Of a stretch of 64,000 bases of DNA, positions 43,346 through 52,108 are shown piece after piece. Position 1 is the stretch's first letter. The number at the start of each line of letters is the position of its first letter. This DNA is from SVTX01 sp045602385 (GTDB lineage: Bacteria > Bacillota > Clostridia > Oscillospirales > CAG-272). The notes under the pieces were generated by a model that saw only the letters and a program-made list of their open reading frames with translations, made no database searches and was not told the DNA's origin. The position numbers and the translations under genes were made by a program. Location: contig JAZSBL010000040.1 in NCBI GenBank assembly GCA_045602385.1, positions 1 through 64,000 on the forward strand. The letters are read 5' to 3'.

Positions 43346-43375
43346 GGAGAAGACCCGCGGGCCTTCTCCCTTTTT
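43346..43375 (+). terminator. terminator of the transketolase operon
   Basis: Stem GGAGAAG/CTTCTCC extended by CCCGCGGG, followed by CTTTTT. Confidence 0.85.
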
Positions 43376-43387
43376 CACTCTATCAAA

Positions 43388-43786
43388 TTATACAAACGTA
43401 TATGTCATCCGCATTTCAAACAGATATACCGCAAACACAGCCAAAATCAGTCCGCTGATAAAGAATATTATCATTCTCAAAAGGAAGGATTTTATTTTCG
43501 TGTCCAGATAACGATAATATACCATATAAACACCGAATTGTGTGATATGCACGATATACTCGATACCCACATCCTCAAACTTATAAAAAGCGGTTTTGGC
43601 GGCAGACAAGAAATATTGTACCGAAATAAAAAGCAGAGAGACCAAAATTATCGATACGACAAGATCCAATGTCTCTTTAAGACTTCTTTTCGTTTTTGTC
43701 GGTTGCTCTGTAACTTGATCGACTTCCTCTTTTTCTTCCATAGAGGGATCTGTATTTTCATCCATCATTTCGGAATTGGTAGGCAT
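43388..43786 (-). CDS. membrane protein of unknown function
   Basis: A 132-residue protein. An acidic, Glu/Asp-rich N-terminal 35 residues is followed by a short basic stretch (KTKRSLKET), then three hydrophobic segments at about 42-62, 75-93 and 103-123. No family is recognised. ATG 43786 follows GAAAGGATAATTTT. Base use is AT-richer than the transketolase genes, like the next gene upstream, from which it is 44 bases away, so the two may be one unit acquired together. Confidence 0.65.
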   Translation of the reverse strand: MPTNSEMMDENTDPSMEEKEEVDQVTEQPTKTKRSLKETLDLVVSIILVSLLFISVQYFLSAAKTAFYKFEDVGIEYIVHITQFGVYMVYYRYLDTKIKSFLLRMIIFFISGLILAVFAVYLFEMRMTYTFV

Positions 43787-43830
43787 AAAATTATCCTTTC
43801 GTAAATGTAAGGTAGTACTCAGCATAAAAT

Positions 43831-44940
43831 TTATTCTCGCAGTACAATAGAATCAGAATAAATCGAATATAGTTGAATGGATCCACTATAACCACACTTC
43901 TGACATCGTCCCGTTGCTTGATCATAACTCGCAGAATGTGTTTCCGTTTTTATATATCTACAAAAGGAGCAGACGCCTCTATGTTGATAAGAATCCAATG
44001 AAGTCCATGTAAAGTGATGAGGAGTTGTTGAAACATATCCACAGTCTATACATGTCTTGCTGTGTTTCAAAGCACTTATAGAGGTCCACGCGTCACCATA
44101 TTCATGAGATAGCAAGACATCATATCCGCATTTCTCACAGATTTTGGCATGTTTGCTCGAATTAGCAGATATCCAGCTACTGTACTGGTGATTACAAACA
44201 TCTGATAACTCTTCCATCGCAAAACATTCAGGGTACCACTTGTAATCATAATTGGCAGGAACGATTATTAATCCATCGTCCCATGGTTCAAAGTTTCGTA
44301 TTGACAAATAGTAGGGAAATGTCGTGCTATTATAATACTCTATATACTCCACCTTTAACTTACCCGTTGTACTCCGTTTTAAAGCGTCCTCAAAATCCCA
44401 CCGATCCAAGTTCTCACAAACAAATATTAAAGTAGTAGCATAAAAACCAATCATTCCATAACAAGAATCTAACGCTATCCCTATGCCATTGGCAATTTTC
44501 TTAATGGCTTCGGTTGTTATGACGTTTATTCCCTCTTTTGTAAGGTATTCAATAAGATCATCCGACTTATCAGCATAATAAATTGTTTCAAAAAAAAGCG
44601 TTTGCTCGCTATTCAAATAAACAACTTTTTTGAATGTGGTTTGCGAAAACACATTGATGTCACCAACATAATCAAGAAGTAGAGTTCCCCCAACTAAAGA
44701 TGAAAATGAAGATTGATTTGATACCGCAAACGGTTGCATTTGATTGTTTACTATTTCTATTACTGTTTCTGTTTCTGTTTCTGTTTCTGCTTTCGTTACA
44801 GTCAATTCTTGTATTAATTCTTCACTGCAAGTGTCCATTTCCACATCAATAACTTCTGTTCCATTTAAGGCAAATGCAGATATAGAAAACAGATTCATTA
44901 TCACGATGGTAATAATTATGTACGTAACTAGCTTTTTCAT
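43831..44940 (-). CDS. secreted protein with repeated CxxC zinc-ribbon-like motifs, AT-rich
   Basis: A 369-residue exported protein. Signal peptide MKKLVTYIIITIVIMNLFSISAFA is followed by a Thr/Glu run (TETETETETV) encoded by four 6-base repeats, then a middle domain I do not recognise. At the C-terminus come three or four copies of a module W-x-S-x(n)-H-x3-C-x2-C-G/R (CEKCGYD, CIDCGYV, CSFCRYI, CQKCGYS). Such modules occur on surface proteins of gut Bacillota and could bind metal; that is inference. Codon use is much AT-richer than its neighbours. GGGGAGGA precedes the ATG. Confidence 0.75.
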   Translation of the reverse strand: MKKLVTYIIITIVIMNLFSISAFALNGTEVIDVEMDTCSEELIQELTVTKAETETETETVIEIVNNQMQPFAVSNQSSFSSLVGGTLLLDYVGDINVFSQTTFKKVVYLNSEQTLFFETIYYADKSDDLIEYLTKEGINVITTEAIKKIANGIGIALDSCYGMIGFYATTLIFVCENLDRWDFEDALKRSTTGKLKVEYIEYYNSTTFPYYLSIRNFEPWDDGLIIVPANYDYKWYPECFAMEELSDVCNHQYSSWISANSSKHAKICEKCGYDVLLSHEYGDAWTSISALKHSKTCIDCGYVSTTPHHFTWTSLDSYQHRGVCSFCRYIKTETHSASYDQATGRCQKCGYSGSIQLYSIYSDSIVLRE

Positions 44941-45318
44941 TGTTCATCCTCCCCTAGCATAATCGTGGCACATCCTATTTTTAAGCACAAGAGAAAACTT
45001 TACTACATTTTACCGCCAATTATTTAACAAGCTGGCTGTAGGTTATAGAATCTCTTGTGTCTAATACTATATACTTTTATTGATGTTTTGTCAATATAAA
45101 AAAGTGTTTTTTTATAATATCTCCAAAACGACAAAATACAATTTGTTACAGAGAATTCTTTTTAGCAATAACACACAATCTCAACTGTAGAAACAATATT
45201 GTTTTAATCACTTCATAGATATTCTTGTTGAAAAACGCCTAGGCATCCAAAAAAACGCTCTTGGGAGAGTTATACGTAAATGTAAACAATGTAATCAAAT
45301 ACATTGCAACCAACCAAC
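44941..45318. other. 378-bp AT-rich non-coding stretch
   Basis: Holds a promoter for the secreted-protein gene (45066-45094). No gene is seen. Together with the gene downstream it forms an island whose composition differs from both flanks. Confidence 0.5.
45066..45094 (-). promoter_or_regulatory. sigma-A promoter of the secreted-protein gene
   Basis: On the minus strand TTGACA (45094-45089), 17 bases, TATAGT (45071-45066). This gives a leader of about 120 bases. Confidence 0.65.
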
Positions 45319-45353
45319 AAAAAGTGGTAAGATCAATTAATTCTTACCTTTTT
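45319..45353. terminator. terminator after the GNAT gene
   Basis: A GGTAAG/CTTACC stem flanked by A-run and T-run, just past the acetyltransferase stop codon. Confidence 0.65.
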
Positions 45354-45354
45354 G

Positions 45355-45864
45355 TTACAGCTTTTCATACGCCACGCGCTCGTCACCGTCGGAAAGATAG
45401 ATCGTTCCGCAATACGTAAAGCCGTTTTTCTCAAGCATTTTCCTCATTACGATATTGCCCCTGTGGGTGTCTATTCTAAGCGAAATTTTTCCGTTTTCGC
45501 GCGCCTTATCTCTACAAAAGTCAATAATTTGCGTTGAAATTCCGCTTCCGCGGCTCTTTACCGAGATAGCAACGCGGTGAATGGCGAAATAATGCTCTTT
45601 TCCGTCGCCCGTAATCCATTTTCCACCGAAGATCTCGTCATAGGTCGGCTCACCGTCATCTATAAGTGCAAACGTTCCTACAACCTCGCCGCCAACTAAA
45701 ACGCAGTATGACTGTGCTTTTTTTACGTCGTTTTCTATAACCTCACGAGAGGGATAGCCATTCTGCCACTGATCAATGCCAAGTGTGGCTATCGTAGCTC
45801 TCGCTTCGTCAAATATAGGCATTATCGAGTCAATGTCCGCAATATCCGTCTTTTTTATTTCCAT
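45355..45864 (-). CDS. GNAT-family N-acetyltransferase
   Basis: A 169-residue acetyl-CoA-dependent acetyltransferase. GNAT landmarks: VGTFALIDDGEPTYDE strand region, AIHRVAISVKSRGSGISTQIIDF with the R-x-x-G-x-S/G acetyl-CoA loop, then LRIDTHRGNIVMRKMLEKNGF. The substrate is not predictable. GAGGAG lies five to six bases before the ATG. It is followed by a terminator and lies 14 bases after the ymdB-type gene, so it probably belongs to the mnmE-ymdB transcript. Confidence 0.85.
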   Translation of the reverse strand: MEIKKTDIADIDSIMPIFDEARATIATLGIDQWQNGYPSREVIENDVKKAQSYCVLVGGEVVGTFALIDDGEPTYDEIFGGKWITGDGKEHYFAIHRVAISVKSRGSGISTQIIDFCRDKARENGKISLRIDTHRGNIVMRKMLEKNGFTYCGTIYLSDGDERVAYEKL

Positions 45865-45877
45865 AGCTCCTCAATAA

Positions 45878-46645
45878 CTAAAAAACGATTCTTTCAATTT
45901 TCGTTACCTTGGATCCGTCGGTCTCGAAAATCACCGCGTCTACGCTTATTTCTCCGTCCGCAACGGTAAATTGCGCGGGCATGTGTGTCCTCATTTTAGT
46001 TATCGTGCGCGCCGCGTCAACTCCGAGCACTCCGTTTCGCGGCCCCGTCATACCGAGGTCGGTGACGTACGCCGTACCACCGGGAAGAATTTGCGTATCG
46101 GCGGTCGGAACGTGAGTGTGCGTGCCAAAGATTATATCGACCTTGCCGTCAAAAACGCGCGCCATAGCGTATTTTTCACTCGTCGCCTCGGCGTGAAGAT
46201 CGAGAATAGATAGGTCAAAATCTCCCTCCTCGCGCGCAAGAATGTACTCGACCGCGTCAAACGGATCTCCCACGGGCTCAAGAAAGACCTGACCCAGCAC
46301 GTTCATAATAAGCACTCGGTAGCCCTGAACGTCGACTATCGAATATCCGTAGCCGGGCGCGCTTCCGGGGTAATTTGCGGGGCGGATAATGCACTCGCCG
46401 TTGGCGTCAAGAAAAGGATAAATATCTCTCTTGTTCCACGTGTGATTGCCAAGTGTGATAAAGTCGACGCCCGCATCAAGCAGAGCCTGCGCGTCACCCG
46501 CAGAAATGCCGTGTATCTCGCTTGCGTTCTCGCCGTTTGCGATAACGTAATCGATCCTTTTAGAGTCACGAAGCCTCCAAAGATTCTCTCTTAAATATTT
46601 AATTGCTCTGGTGCCAACCACGTCACCTATTGCAAGTATTCTCAT
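45878..46645 (-). CDS. ymdB: YmdB/TIGR00282-type metallophosphoesterase
   Basis: A 255-residue calcineurin-like phosphodiesterase. Metal-binding motifs: GDVVG (residues 7-11), NGENA, GNHTWNK and GTHTHVPTADTQILPGGTAYVTDLGMTGP, the last specific to the YmdB group. In Bacillus YmdB hydrolyses 2',3'-cyclic nucleotides and affects biofilm and motility decisions; this role is carried over by family only. It lies 17 bases after mnmE. Confidence 0.92.
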   Translation of the reverse strand: MRILAIGDVVGTRAIKYLRENLWRLRDSKRIDYVIANGENASEIHGISAGDAQALLDAGVDFITLGNHTWNKRDIYPFLDANGECIIRPANYPGSAPGYGYSIVDVQGYRVLIMNVLGQVFLEPVGDPFDAVEYILAREEGDFDLSILDLHAEATSEKYAMARVFDGKVDIIFGTHTHVPTADTQILPGGTAYVTDLGMTGPRNGVLGVDAARTITKMRTHMPAQFTVADGEISVDAVIFETDGSKVTKIERIVF

Positions 46646-46662
46646 ATCGGTCCTGTTTCCTT

Positions 46663-48054
46663 TTACTTTCCAACGCAGAAATTAGCAAAAATTTTTGAGA
46701 TTATGTCCTCGGACACCGTCCTGCCGTCAAGCTCACCGAGAGAGGCAAGCGCGTTTTCGGTCTCAACGCAGCAGACCTCAAGCGGTAGCTCGTTCTCTAT
46801 CGCTCCTATCGCATCGACCAGGGTAGAGATAGCGGATAGCAGAGCGGAATTCTGTCTTGCGTTTGCAATTATTGCGCTCCGGCCCATGTCAAGCGAGCTG
46901 TCAATATATATTTTTTCAACGGTAGATACCAGGACTTCAAATCCCTCTCCGCTTTCAGCAGAAAAGGGAATGGAGAAGTCGAACGCATCTGTCAGCGCGC
47001 GCATTTTCTCGGTTGTGCCCTTATCGCTCTTGTTTATAATTGCGATCTTTTTGCCGCCCAGAGTCGCCAGATATTCGCAGAATTCCTCGTCCTCGCGGTC
47101 AGGCTCTCGGCTGCCGTCAAAGACCGCCAGAACCAGCTCGGCGGACTCCGCCTCGCGTCTTGCCCGCTCAATACCAATAGACTCCACCTTGTCACCCGTC
47201 TCTCGCAAGCCGGCGGTGTCGGAAAGACGGAGAGTGACCTTGCCAAGCTTTGCGCTCTCGGTAAGAATGTCGCGTGTAGTACCCTCAATATCTGTAACTA
47301 TCGCGGCATCTCTGCCCACGATAAGGTTGTAAAGCGTGCTCTTACCCGCATTGGTTCTTCCTAAAATTACAGTTGCGACACCCTCTCCGACCGCGTGACC
47401 CGTGGTGTAGGTCGCCGCAAGGCGCCTGAGCGCAGAAAGATTGTCATTTGCTATCTGCAACATTTCCCCACGACTGATATCGGCAAGATCCTCGTCTGGG
47501 TAGTCTATGTGTGCATATATTGCGGCAAGAACGTCGCAGAGTGAGTTGTAAACCCTTGATATTTCGATCGAAAGCTTTCCTTTAAGACCGGAGCGCGCAA
47601 GACTTATCTGCTCGTCCGTGGAGGCAGACAACAGCTCTCCGAGAGCCTCTGCGCTTGTAAGTGTCATCTTTCCGTTAATGAATGCCCGTCGGGTAAACTC
47701 ACCGGCGGTCGCGAGTCGCGCGCCCGAAACAAGAGCCGATTCAAGAACCCTTTGTGTCAGGAGCACGCCGCCATGGCAGGATATCTCAACGGTATTTTCA
47801 CCCGTAAATGACGCAGGCGCGCGGAAAACAACGGCGATTCCGTCATCAATGGCAACGCGCTCTCCGTCCTTTGTTGAATATATCGAGCCGTATGTCGCGC
47901 GATTGCTCTCAATAGTCGAGAGCGGCTGGCGGTTCATGGGCATAAACATCTTTTCGGCAACCGATATCGCATCCGCGCCGGAAATTCGGATCACGGCAAT
48001 ACCGCCCTTGCCGAAGGGAGTGCTTATCGCCGCTATCGTATCAAGAAGGTTCAT
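46663..48054 (-). CDS. mnmE: tRNA modification GTPase MnmE (TrmE)
   Basis: A 463-residue partner of MnmG in wobble-uridine modification. The N-terminal folate-binding domain is followed by a G domain inserted in a helical domain: G1 GRTNAGKST at about 232, G3 DTAG, G4 NKSD. The C-terminal CVGK carries the conserved catalytic cysteine. AGAGGAAGAGT precedes ATG 48054. It is separated from mnmG by 17 kb, whereas in many Clostridia the two adjoin near oriC. Confidence 0.97.
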   Translation of the reverse strand: MNLLDTIAAISTPFGKGGIAVIRISGADAISVAEKMFMPMNRQPLSTIESNRATYGSIYSTKDGERVAIDDGIAVVFRAPASFTGENTVEISCHGGVLLTQRVLESALVSGARLATAGEFTRRAFINGKMTLTSAEALGELLSASTDEQISLARSGLKGKLSIEISRVYNSLCDVLAAIYAHIDYPDEDLADISRGEMLQIANDNLSALRRLAATYTTGHAVGEGVATVILGRTNAGKSTLYNLIVGRDAAIVTDIEGTTRDILTESAKLGKVTLRLSDTAGLRETGDKVESIGIERARREAESAELVLAVFDGSREPDREDEEFCEYLATLGGKKIAIINKSDKGTTEKMRALTDAFDFSIPFSAESGEGFEVLVSTVEKIYIDSSLDMGRSAIIANARQNSALLSAISTLVDAIGAIENELPLEVCCVETENALASLGELDGRTVSEDIISKIFANFCVGK

Positions 48055-48075
48055 ACTCTTCCTCTTTTCTAAAGA

Positions 48076-48104
48076 TTAAAAGGGCGGAATCCCGCCCCTT
48101 TTAA
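48076..48104 (-). terminator. hairpin after the HPr-like gene
   Basis: Stem TTAAAAGGGCGG/CCGCCCTTTTAA with one bulged C, between the HPr-like gene and mnmE. Confidence 0.6.
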
Positions 48105-48151
48105 ATTAGCAGGTGTGCTTTATGGCGCACCGCCTTATAAATTTTCCCTTA

Positions 48152-48379
48152 TCAAATGATAAAGGACTCAAGCTGAGCGCGAAGCTGATCTGCGCCCTCT
48201 TCCTTTTCGTACGTAAGCTTGATGGGCTGACGAAGGTCAAGGGAGAAGATACCGAGGATAGACTTACCGTCAACCTTATATCTGCCCGACTCAAGGTCAA
48301 CGTCGCCGTCAAATCCTACGAGAATGTTCACAAGCTTGTAAACGTCGTTTATTTCTTTAAGCTGAATATTAAGTGTCAT
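48152..48379 (-). CDS. HPr-like protein lacking the phosphorylatable histidine
   Basis: A 75-residue protein of HPr fold. KSILGIFSLDLRQPIKL corresponds to the Ser-46 segment of HPr (KSIMGVMSL), including the serine, but the N-terminal region that should contain His-15 reads KEINDVYKLVNILVGF with no histidine. It therefore cannot pass phosphate in the PTS as HPr does and may be regulatory, as proposed for Crh-like proteins. AAAGGAA precedes the ATG. Monocistronic. Confidence 0.8.
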   Translation of the reverse strand: MTLNIQLKEINDVYKLVNILVGFDGDVDLESGRYKVDGKSILGIFSLDLRQPIKLTYEKEEGADQLRAQLESFII

Positions 48380-48478
48380 AAATAAAATTCCTTTCTTTTG
48401 CGCATATTTCCCTTAAATGGGATTTTCCAAAACAATTATATAATAAAACCTATTGCTTGTCAATAGCTTTTGCATACA

Positions 48479-49507
48479 TTAAATTGTACATATAAGCCTC
48501 TCAAGAACGGCATAGCCGTCACGGGAGAGCTTTATCTCACGGTCGGCGGCTGCGCAGCGTGAGAGCATGAGCTTGCACATATCCTCGTCGGGCAGTGTGC
48601 GAAGAAGTCGTGAGATAACGTATTCGTTAAGTCCGGTCGATCCGGCCATTTCTCTCGGTGTAAGGCCCTCGGAGCGCATCACCGAAAGAGTCATCATATC
48701 GCACACAGTAGAGCTTATCGAGCCGCTTATAACAACAGGCTCCATTCTCCGTCCTTTCATGTCACGGAGGATCTCAAGCGCCTCGTCGCGCCTGCGCGCG
48801 CCGATGGCATTCGTGAATGCATATGCATCGTAGTCAGCAACAGAGGTCGCAACCCTCATCACGTCCTCGCGTGTCAGGGTGTCCCTTCCGCAAGAGAGGG
48901 CGTAGAATGCCAGCTTGTCGGTCTCGCTTGCAAGATTGAACATATCTCTGCCGCATCGTTCTATTATAAACGCGCAAACGTCTGCCGATGCGCGCACACC
49001 GTTGTGCTCAAGATGCTTTGCAACCCAGGAGCTAAGGCGTGCGGGAGAGTTTTTCTCAAACTGAACGGGAATAAGATACTCGGAGAGCTTTTTTAGGACC
49101 GCGGAGGGCTTTTTGGGCGACCTGCCCGCATCAAAGCGATCCGCGCTTGCAGTGATTATAAGGGTGTTGTAATCATATTCGGGCAAAAGCTCAAGCGCCT
49201 TACACAGCGCATCGACCTCGTTCTGCCTCATAGCTGTAAAATCAAGGCCTGAGAGAATGACAAGCTTTCTGTCCTCCATCATTGGGGCAGGCATCAGAGC
49301 GTCTATCAAGGCATCGGGAGAGTATGAAAAGGAGTCTAACCTTATCTCATTGAAGAAAGCAAACGTGGGATCGGGAGAGATTGCAGAAATTGCCGTATCA
49401 AGGGCAAATTTTTTCATATAGTCCTCGTCACCGTAAAAAAAGTAACCTAAGGCGGGCTCTGTTTTTATCTGCTTTCGAAAATCCGCTTCCTTTATAACAG
49501 CGTACAT
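48479..49507 (-). CDS. holA: DNA polymerase III delta subunit
   Basis: A 342-residue clamp-loader subunit that opens the beta clamp. GYFFYGDEDYMKKFALDTAI and the SWVAKHLEHNGVRASADVCAFIIERCGRDMFNLASETDKLAFY stretch are the recognisable HolA segments; AAA+ catalytic motifs are absent, as expected for delta. ATG 49507 follows AAAGGAG; the frame extends 11 codons upstream without another site. Normal length. Confidence 0.88.
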   Translation of the reverse strand: MYAVIKEADFRKQIKTEPALGYFFYGDEDYMKKFALDTAISAISPDPTFAFFNEIRLDSFSYSPDALIDALMPAPMMEDRKLVILSGLDFTAMRQNEVDALCKALELLPEYDYNTLIITASADRFDAGRSPKKPSAVLKKLSEYLIPVQFEKNSPARLSSWVAKHLEHNGVRASADVCAFIIERCGRDMFNLASETDKLAFYALSCGRDTLTREDVMRVATSVADYDAYAFTNAIGARRRDEALEILRDMKGRRMEPVVISGSISSTVCDMMTLSVMRSEGLTPREMAGSTGLNEYVISRLLRTLPDEDMCKLMLSRCAAADREIKLSRDGYAVLERLICTI

Positions 49508-49590
49508 ATCCTTCTCCTTTCCCGTGTCAATGTATAGCAATTATAACATTTTCTTGCCCTGCCGTCAAGCGGAAACTAAAAAATAACCAC

Positions 49591-49619
49591 TTGACAATAA
49601 GATAATAATATGTTATTAT
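49591..49619 (+). promoter_or_regulatory. sigma-A promoter of the MATE gene
   Basis: TTGACA (49591-49596), 17 bases, TATTAT (49614-49619). An 8-bp palindrome CGCATTTT-CGAT-AAAATGCG (49630-49649) lies just after the start point and could be an operator. Confidence 0.7.
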
Positions 49620-49677
49620 GTTACGGTTGCGCATTTTCGATAAAATGCGACGTTTTATTAATCAGAAGGAATTTAAA

Positions 49678-51129
49678 ATGTCAGAAAACAACAGTACTGT
49701 CGCGCTCAATGAGCAACCGACAGAAAATAAAATGGGCACAATGCCCGTAAACAAGCTGCTCATTTCAATGTCCCTGCCCATGGTAATCTCTATGCTCGTG
49801 CAGGCTCTATACAACATCATAGACAGCTTGTACGTAGCAAGAATTTCTCCGGAGCAAAATGAGCTTACCGCCATCTCGCTCGCGTTTGCGGCACAGAATT
49901 TCATAATTGCCGTCGCAACGGGAACGGGAGTCGGTATCAACGCGCTCCTCTCAAAATCACTTGGTGAAAAGGACCATAAGACCGCAAATAGGATCGCGGC
50001 AAACGGCGTATTTCTTGCGCTCTGCAGCTATATCGTATTCCTGATACTCGGATTTACGTTTATGGATACGTATATGAGATGGATGACAGGCGTGGAGTCG
50101 GTTATCGGCTACGGAGTCGAATACCTTTCAATATGCTATATCTTCTCATTCGGTATATTCGGCGAGATAGTCATGGAAAGACTGATGATTTCCACGGGCA
50201 AGACTCACCTTGCGATGATAACTCAGGGCGTTGGCGCAATAATCAACATAGTGCTTGACCCAATCTTCATATTTAAGACTTTTGACCTTGGATTTATCCA
50301 TATAAACGGCTTCGGCCTCGGAATCGCAGGCGCAGCCATCGCAACCGTAATAGGGCAAATCGTCGCCTTCCTCGTGGCAATATTGCTCAACACATTTTTC
50401 AATAAGGACATCAAGCTCTCGTTAAAGGGCTTCAGACCAAGTGGAGCCATCATAGGCAGAATATATACGATAGGTATACCGTCTATCGTAATGGCGTCCA
50501 TAGGATCGGTCATGAACGTGCTTCTCAATGGCATTCTCAACGGATTCACCGAAGTCGTAGAGGGTACAAAGCAGACGATAGGTCAGATAGCACAGACCTC
50601 ATTCGGCGTTTACTTCAAGATACAAAGCTTTATTTTCATGCCGATATTCGGACTCAATAACGGAATAGTCCCGATAGTAGCGTATAACTACGGCGCGCAG
50701 AAGAAAAAGAGGATGATGGGAACGGTCAAGCTTGGCTGTATCTACGCGGTAGCGTATATGGCGCTTGGATTTGCGGTGTTCCAGACCTTCCCTAAGACAC
50801 TGCTCTCACTCTTTAATATGACAGACCCCACGGTGCTAAGCATCGCGGTGCCTTGCCTCAGAATAATCTCCATCGCATTTGTCTTTGCGGGAGTATGCAT
50901 TATACTCGGCTCGGTATTCCAAGCGCTTGGTAAGAGCCTTTACTCCATGTTTGTCTCGATAGCGCGTCAGCTCGTGGTGCTTATCCCCGCAGCATATGTT
51001 CTCGCAAGCTTCGGTGACGCAGCGCTTGTCTGGTGGTCATTCCCGATAGCAGAGATCGCGTCGGTAATCGCCAGCATAGCCTTCTTTATAGTAATCTATA
51101 AAAAGATAATTTCCAAAATACCGGATTAA
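49678..51129 (+). CDS. MATE-family efflux transporter
   Basis: A 483-residue multidrug/toxin exporter with 12 predicted membrane helices in two halves. LLISMSLPMVISMLVQALYNIIDSLYVARI is the standard MATE opening, and the second half begins at IPSIVMASIGSVMNVLLNGIL. It is driven by Na+ or H+ exchange; the substrate is not predictable. ATG 49678 with AGAAGGAATTTAAA; the frame extends 20 codons upstream into the promoter region. Own promoter. Confidence 0.92.
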   Translation: MSENNSTVALNEQPTENKMGTMPVNKLLISMSLPMVISMLVQALYNIIDSLYVARISPEQNELTAISLAFAAQNFIIAVATGTGVGINALLSKSLGEKDHKTANRIAANGVFLALCSYIVFLILGFTFMDTYMRWMTGVESVIGYGVEYLSICYIFSFGIFGEIVMERLMISTGKTHLAMITQGVGAIINIVLDPIFIFKTFDLGFIHINGFGLGIAGAAIATVIGQIVAFLVAILLNTFFNKDIKLSLKGFRPSGAIIGRIYTIGIPSIVMASIGSVMNVLLNGILNGFTEVVEGTKQTIGQIAQTSFGVYFKIQSFIFMPIFGLNNGIVPIVAYNYGAQKKKRMMGTVKLGCIYAVAYMALGFAVFQTFPKTLLSLFNMTDPTVLSIAVPCLRIISIAFVFAGVCIILGSVFQALGKSLYSMFVSIARQLVVLIPAAYVLASFGDAALVWWSFPIAEIASVIASIAFFIVIYKKIISKIPD

Positions 51130-51186
51130 AAAACAGGCTACATTTATATATTAAATAAAAAATTGCAAAAAAATTTTCAAAAACAC

Positions 51187-51216
51187 TTGACAAAATCATA
51201 CCTTGTATTGTATAAT
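51187..51216 (+). promoter_or_regulatory. promoter of rpmH
   Basis: TTGACA (51187-51192), 18 bases, TATAAT (51211-51216). A perfect 18-base palindrome (51242-51259, AAATAGCAC and complement) follows in the leader. Confidence 0.8.
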
Positions 51217-51327
51217 AAAGGACGTCATTGTGTAAAAGCGTAAATAGCACGTGCTATTTGGGGCGGAAAACAAGTCCGCTCAAGACTAAAACGCTTCCGA
51301 TCTACTACTTCAAGGAGGTGCAGATTA

Positions 51328-51462
51328 ATGCTCAGAACTTATCAACCTAAAAAGCGTCAGAGAAAAAAGGAGCATGGCTTCAGAAAGAGAATGAAGACCG
51401 CAGACGGCAGAGCTGTTCTCAAGAGACGTCGTGCAAAGGGCAGAAAGAGACTTACCCACTAA
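51328..51462 (+). CDS. rpmH: 50S ribosomal protein L34
   Basis: A 44-residue ribosomal protein, MLRTYQPKKRQRKKEHGFRK at the start and RRRAKGRKRLTH at the end, the classic L34 sequence and length. AAGGAGGTGCAGATTA precedes the ATG. First of the rpmH-rnpA-yidD-yidC-jag block. The usual divergent dnaA is absent; a MATE gene is upstream instead. Confidence 0.97.
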   Translation: MLRTYQPKKRQRKKEHGFRKRMKTADGRAVLKRRRAKGRKRLTH

Positions 51463-51489
51463 TAAAGTTTCTCTAATATCATAAAAGCG

Positions 51490-51540
51490 CCGATGGCAGG
51501 GATCTATTCGAATTTTTCGTAGGCTGTCATCGGGTTTTTA
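51490..51540 (+). terminator. terminator/attenuator between rpmH and rnpA
   Basis: A 10-bp stem CCGATGGCAG/CTGTCATCGG (51490-51499 with 51524-51533) followed by GTTTTTA. It would let abundant L34 and scarce RNase P protein come from one promoter. Confidence 0.7.
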
Positions 51541-51721
51541 TGTCTATGGACAAATTTACAAAAAACTACATTTTTGTAAATTAAAGTATTTATATTTATT
51601 TTCGTTAAAAAGCCCACCCCGCGGGCATCTATATCGGAACAAAACGGGGAATAATGTGAAATTAGGAACACGTTATCACACTTTACGGAAGCGCAAGACA
51701 AATTTTCAAGAGGTGACGCCC

Positions 51722-52108
51722 ATGAAATTTCCGGCAATCAAGGAACACCATCTTTATAACAAGACATATCGCTCATCAAGGCGGTTTTTCGGCAAATACG
51801 TATGCATATATATATTAAAGGATACACATGCCCGTCTTTTGCAGAAGAGCCACCCGGAAAAGATAATCGTTAACCGCTTTGGAATATCGGTATCAAAGAA
51901 GATAGGCACGGCGGTAAAGAGAAATCGCGCAAAGAGAGTCATCAGGGCGGCATACGCTCCGCTTGAGGACAAGCTCAATAAGGGATTTCTTATTGTTGTC
52001 AGTGCAAAGCCCGAAATAAACGGGGTAAAGAGCACAGACGTTCAAAACGAAATGAGATATGCCTTTAAAAGACTTGACATGATTGGCGGCGGGGCTCAAA
52101 GCACATGA
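51722..52108 (+). CDS. rnpA: ribonuclease P protein component
   Basis: A 128-residue basic protein assisting the RNase P RNA in tRNA 5' maturation. The RNR signature is in VKRNRAKRVIRAAY, preceded by FGISVSKKIGTA. ATG 51722 has AGAGGTGACGCCC; a GTG 22 codons upstream would give an untypical extension. Its end overlaps yidD by four bases. Confidence 0.93.
   Translation: MKFPAIKEHHLYNKTYRSSRRFFGKYVCIYILKDTHARLLQKSHPEKIIVNRFGISVSKKIGTAVKRNRAKRVIRAAYAPLEDKLNKGFLIVVSAKPEINGVKSTDVQNEMRYAFKRLDMIGGGAQST

Noticed and set aside
44755..44793. TTTCTG microsatellite as a phase-variation switch
   Set aside because: The unit is six bases, so changes stay in frame; only the length of a Thr-Glu run would vary.
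51130..51327. Replication origin upstream of rpmH
   Set aside because: No cluster of DnaA boxes and no dnaA gene; the region is explained by the rpmH promoter and leader.
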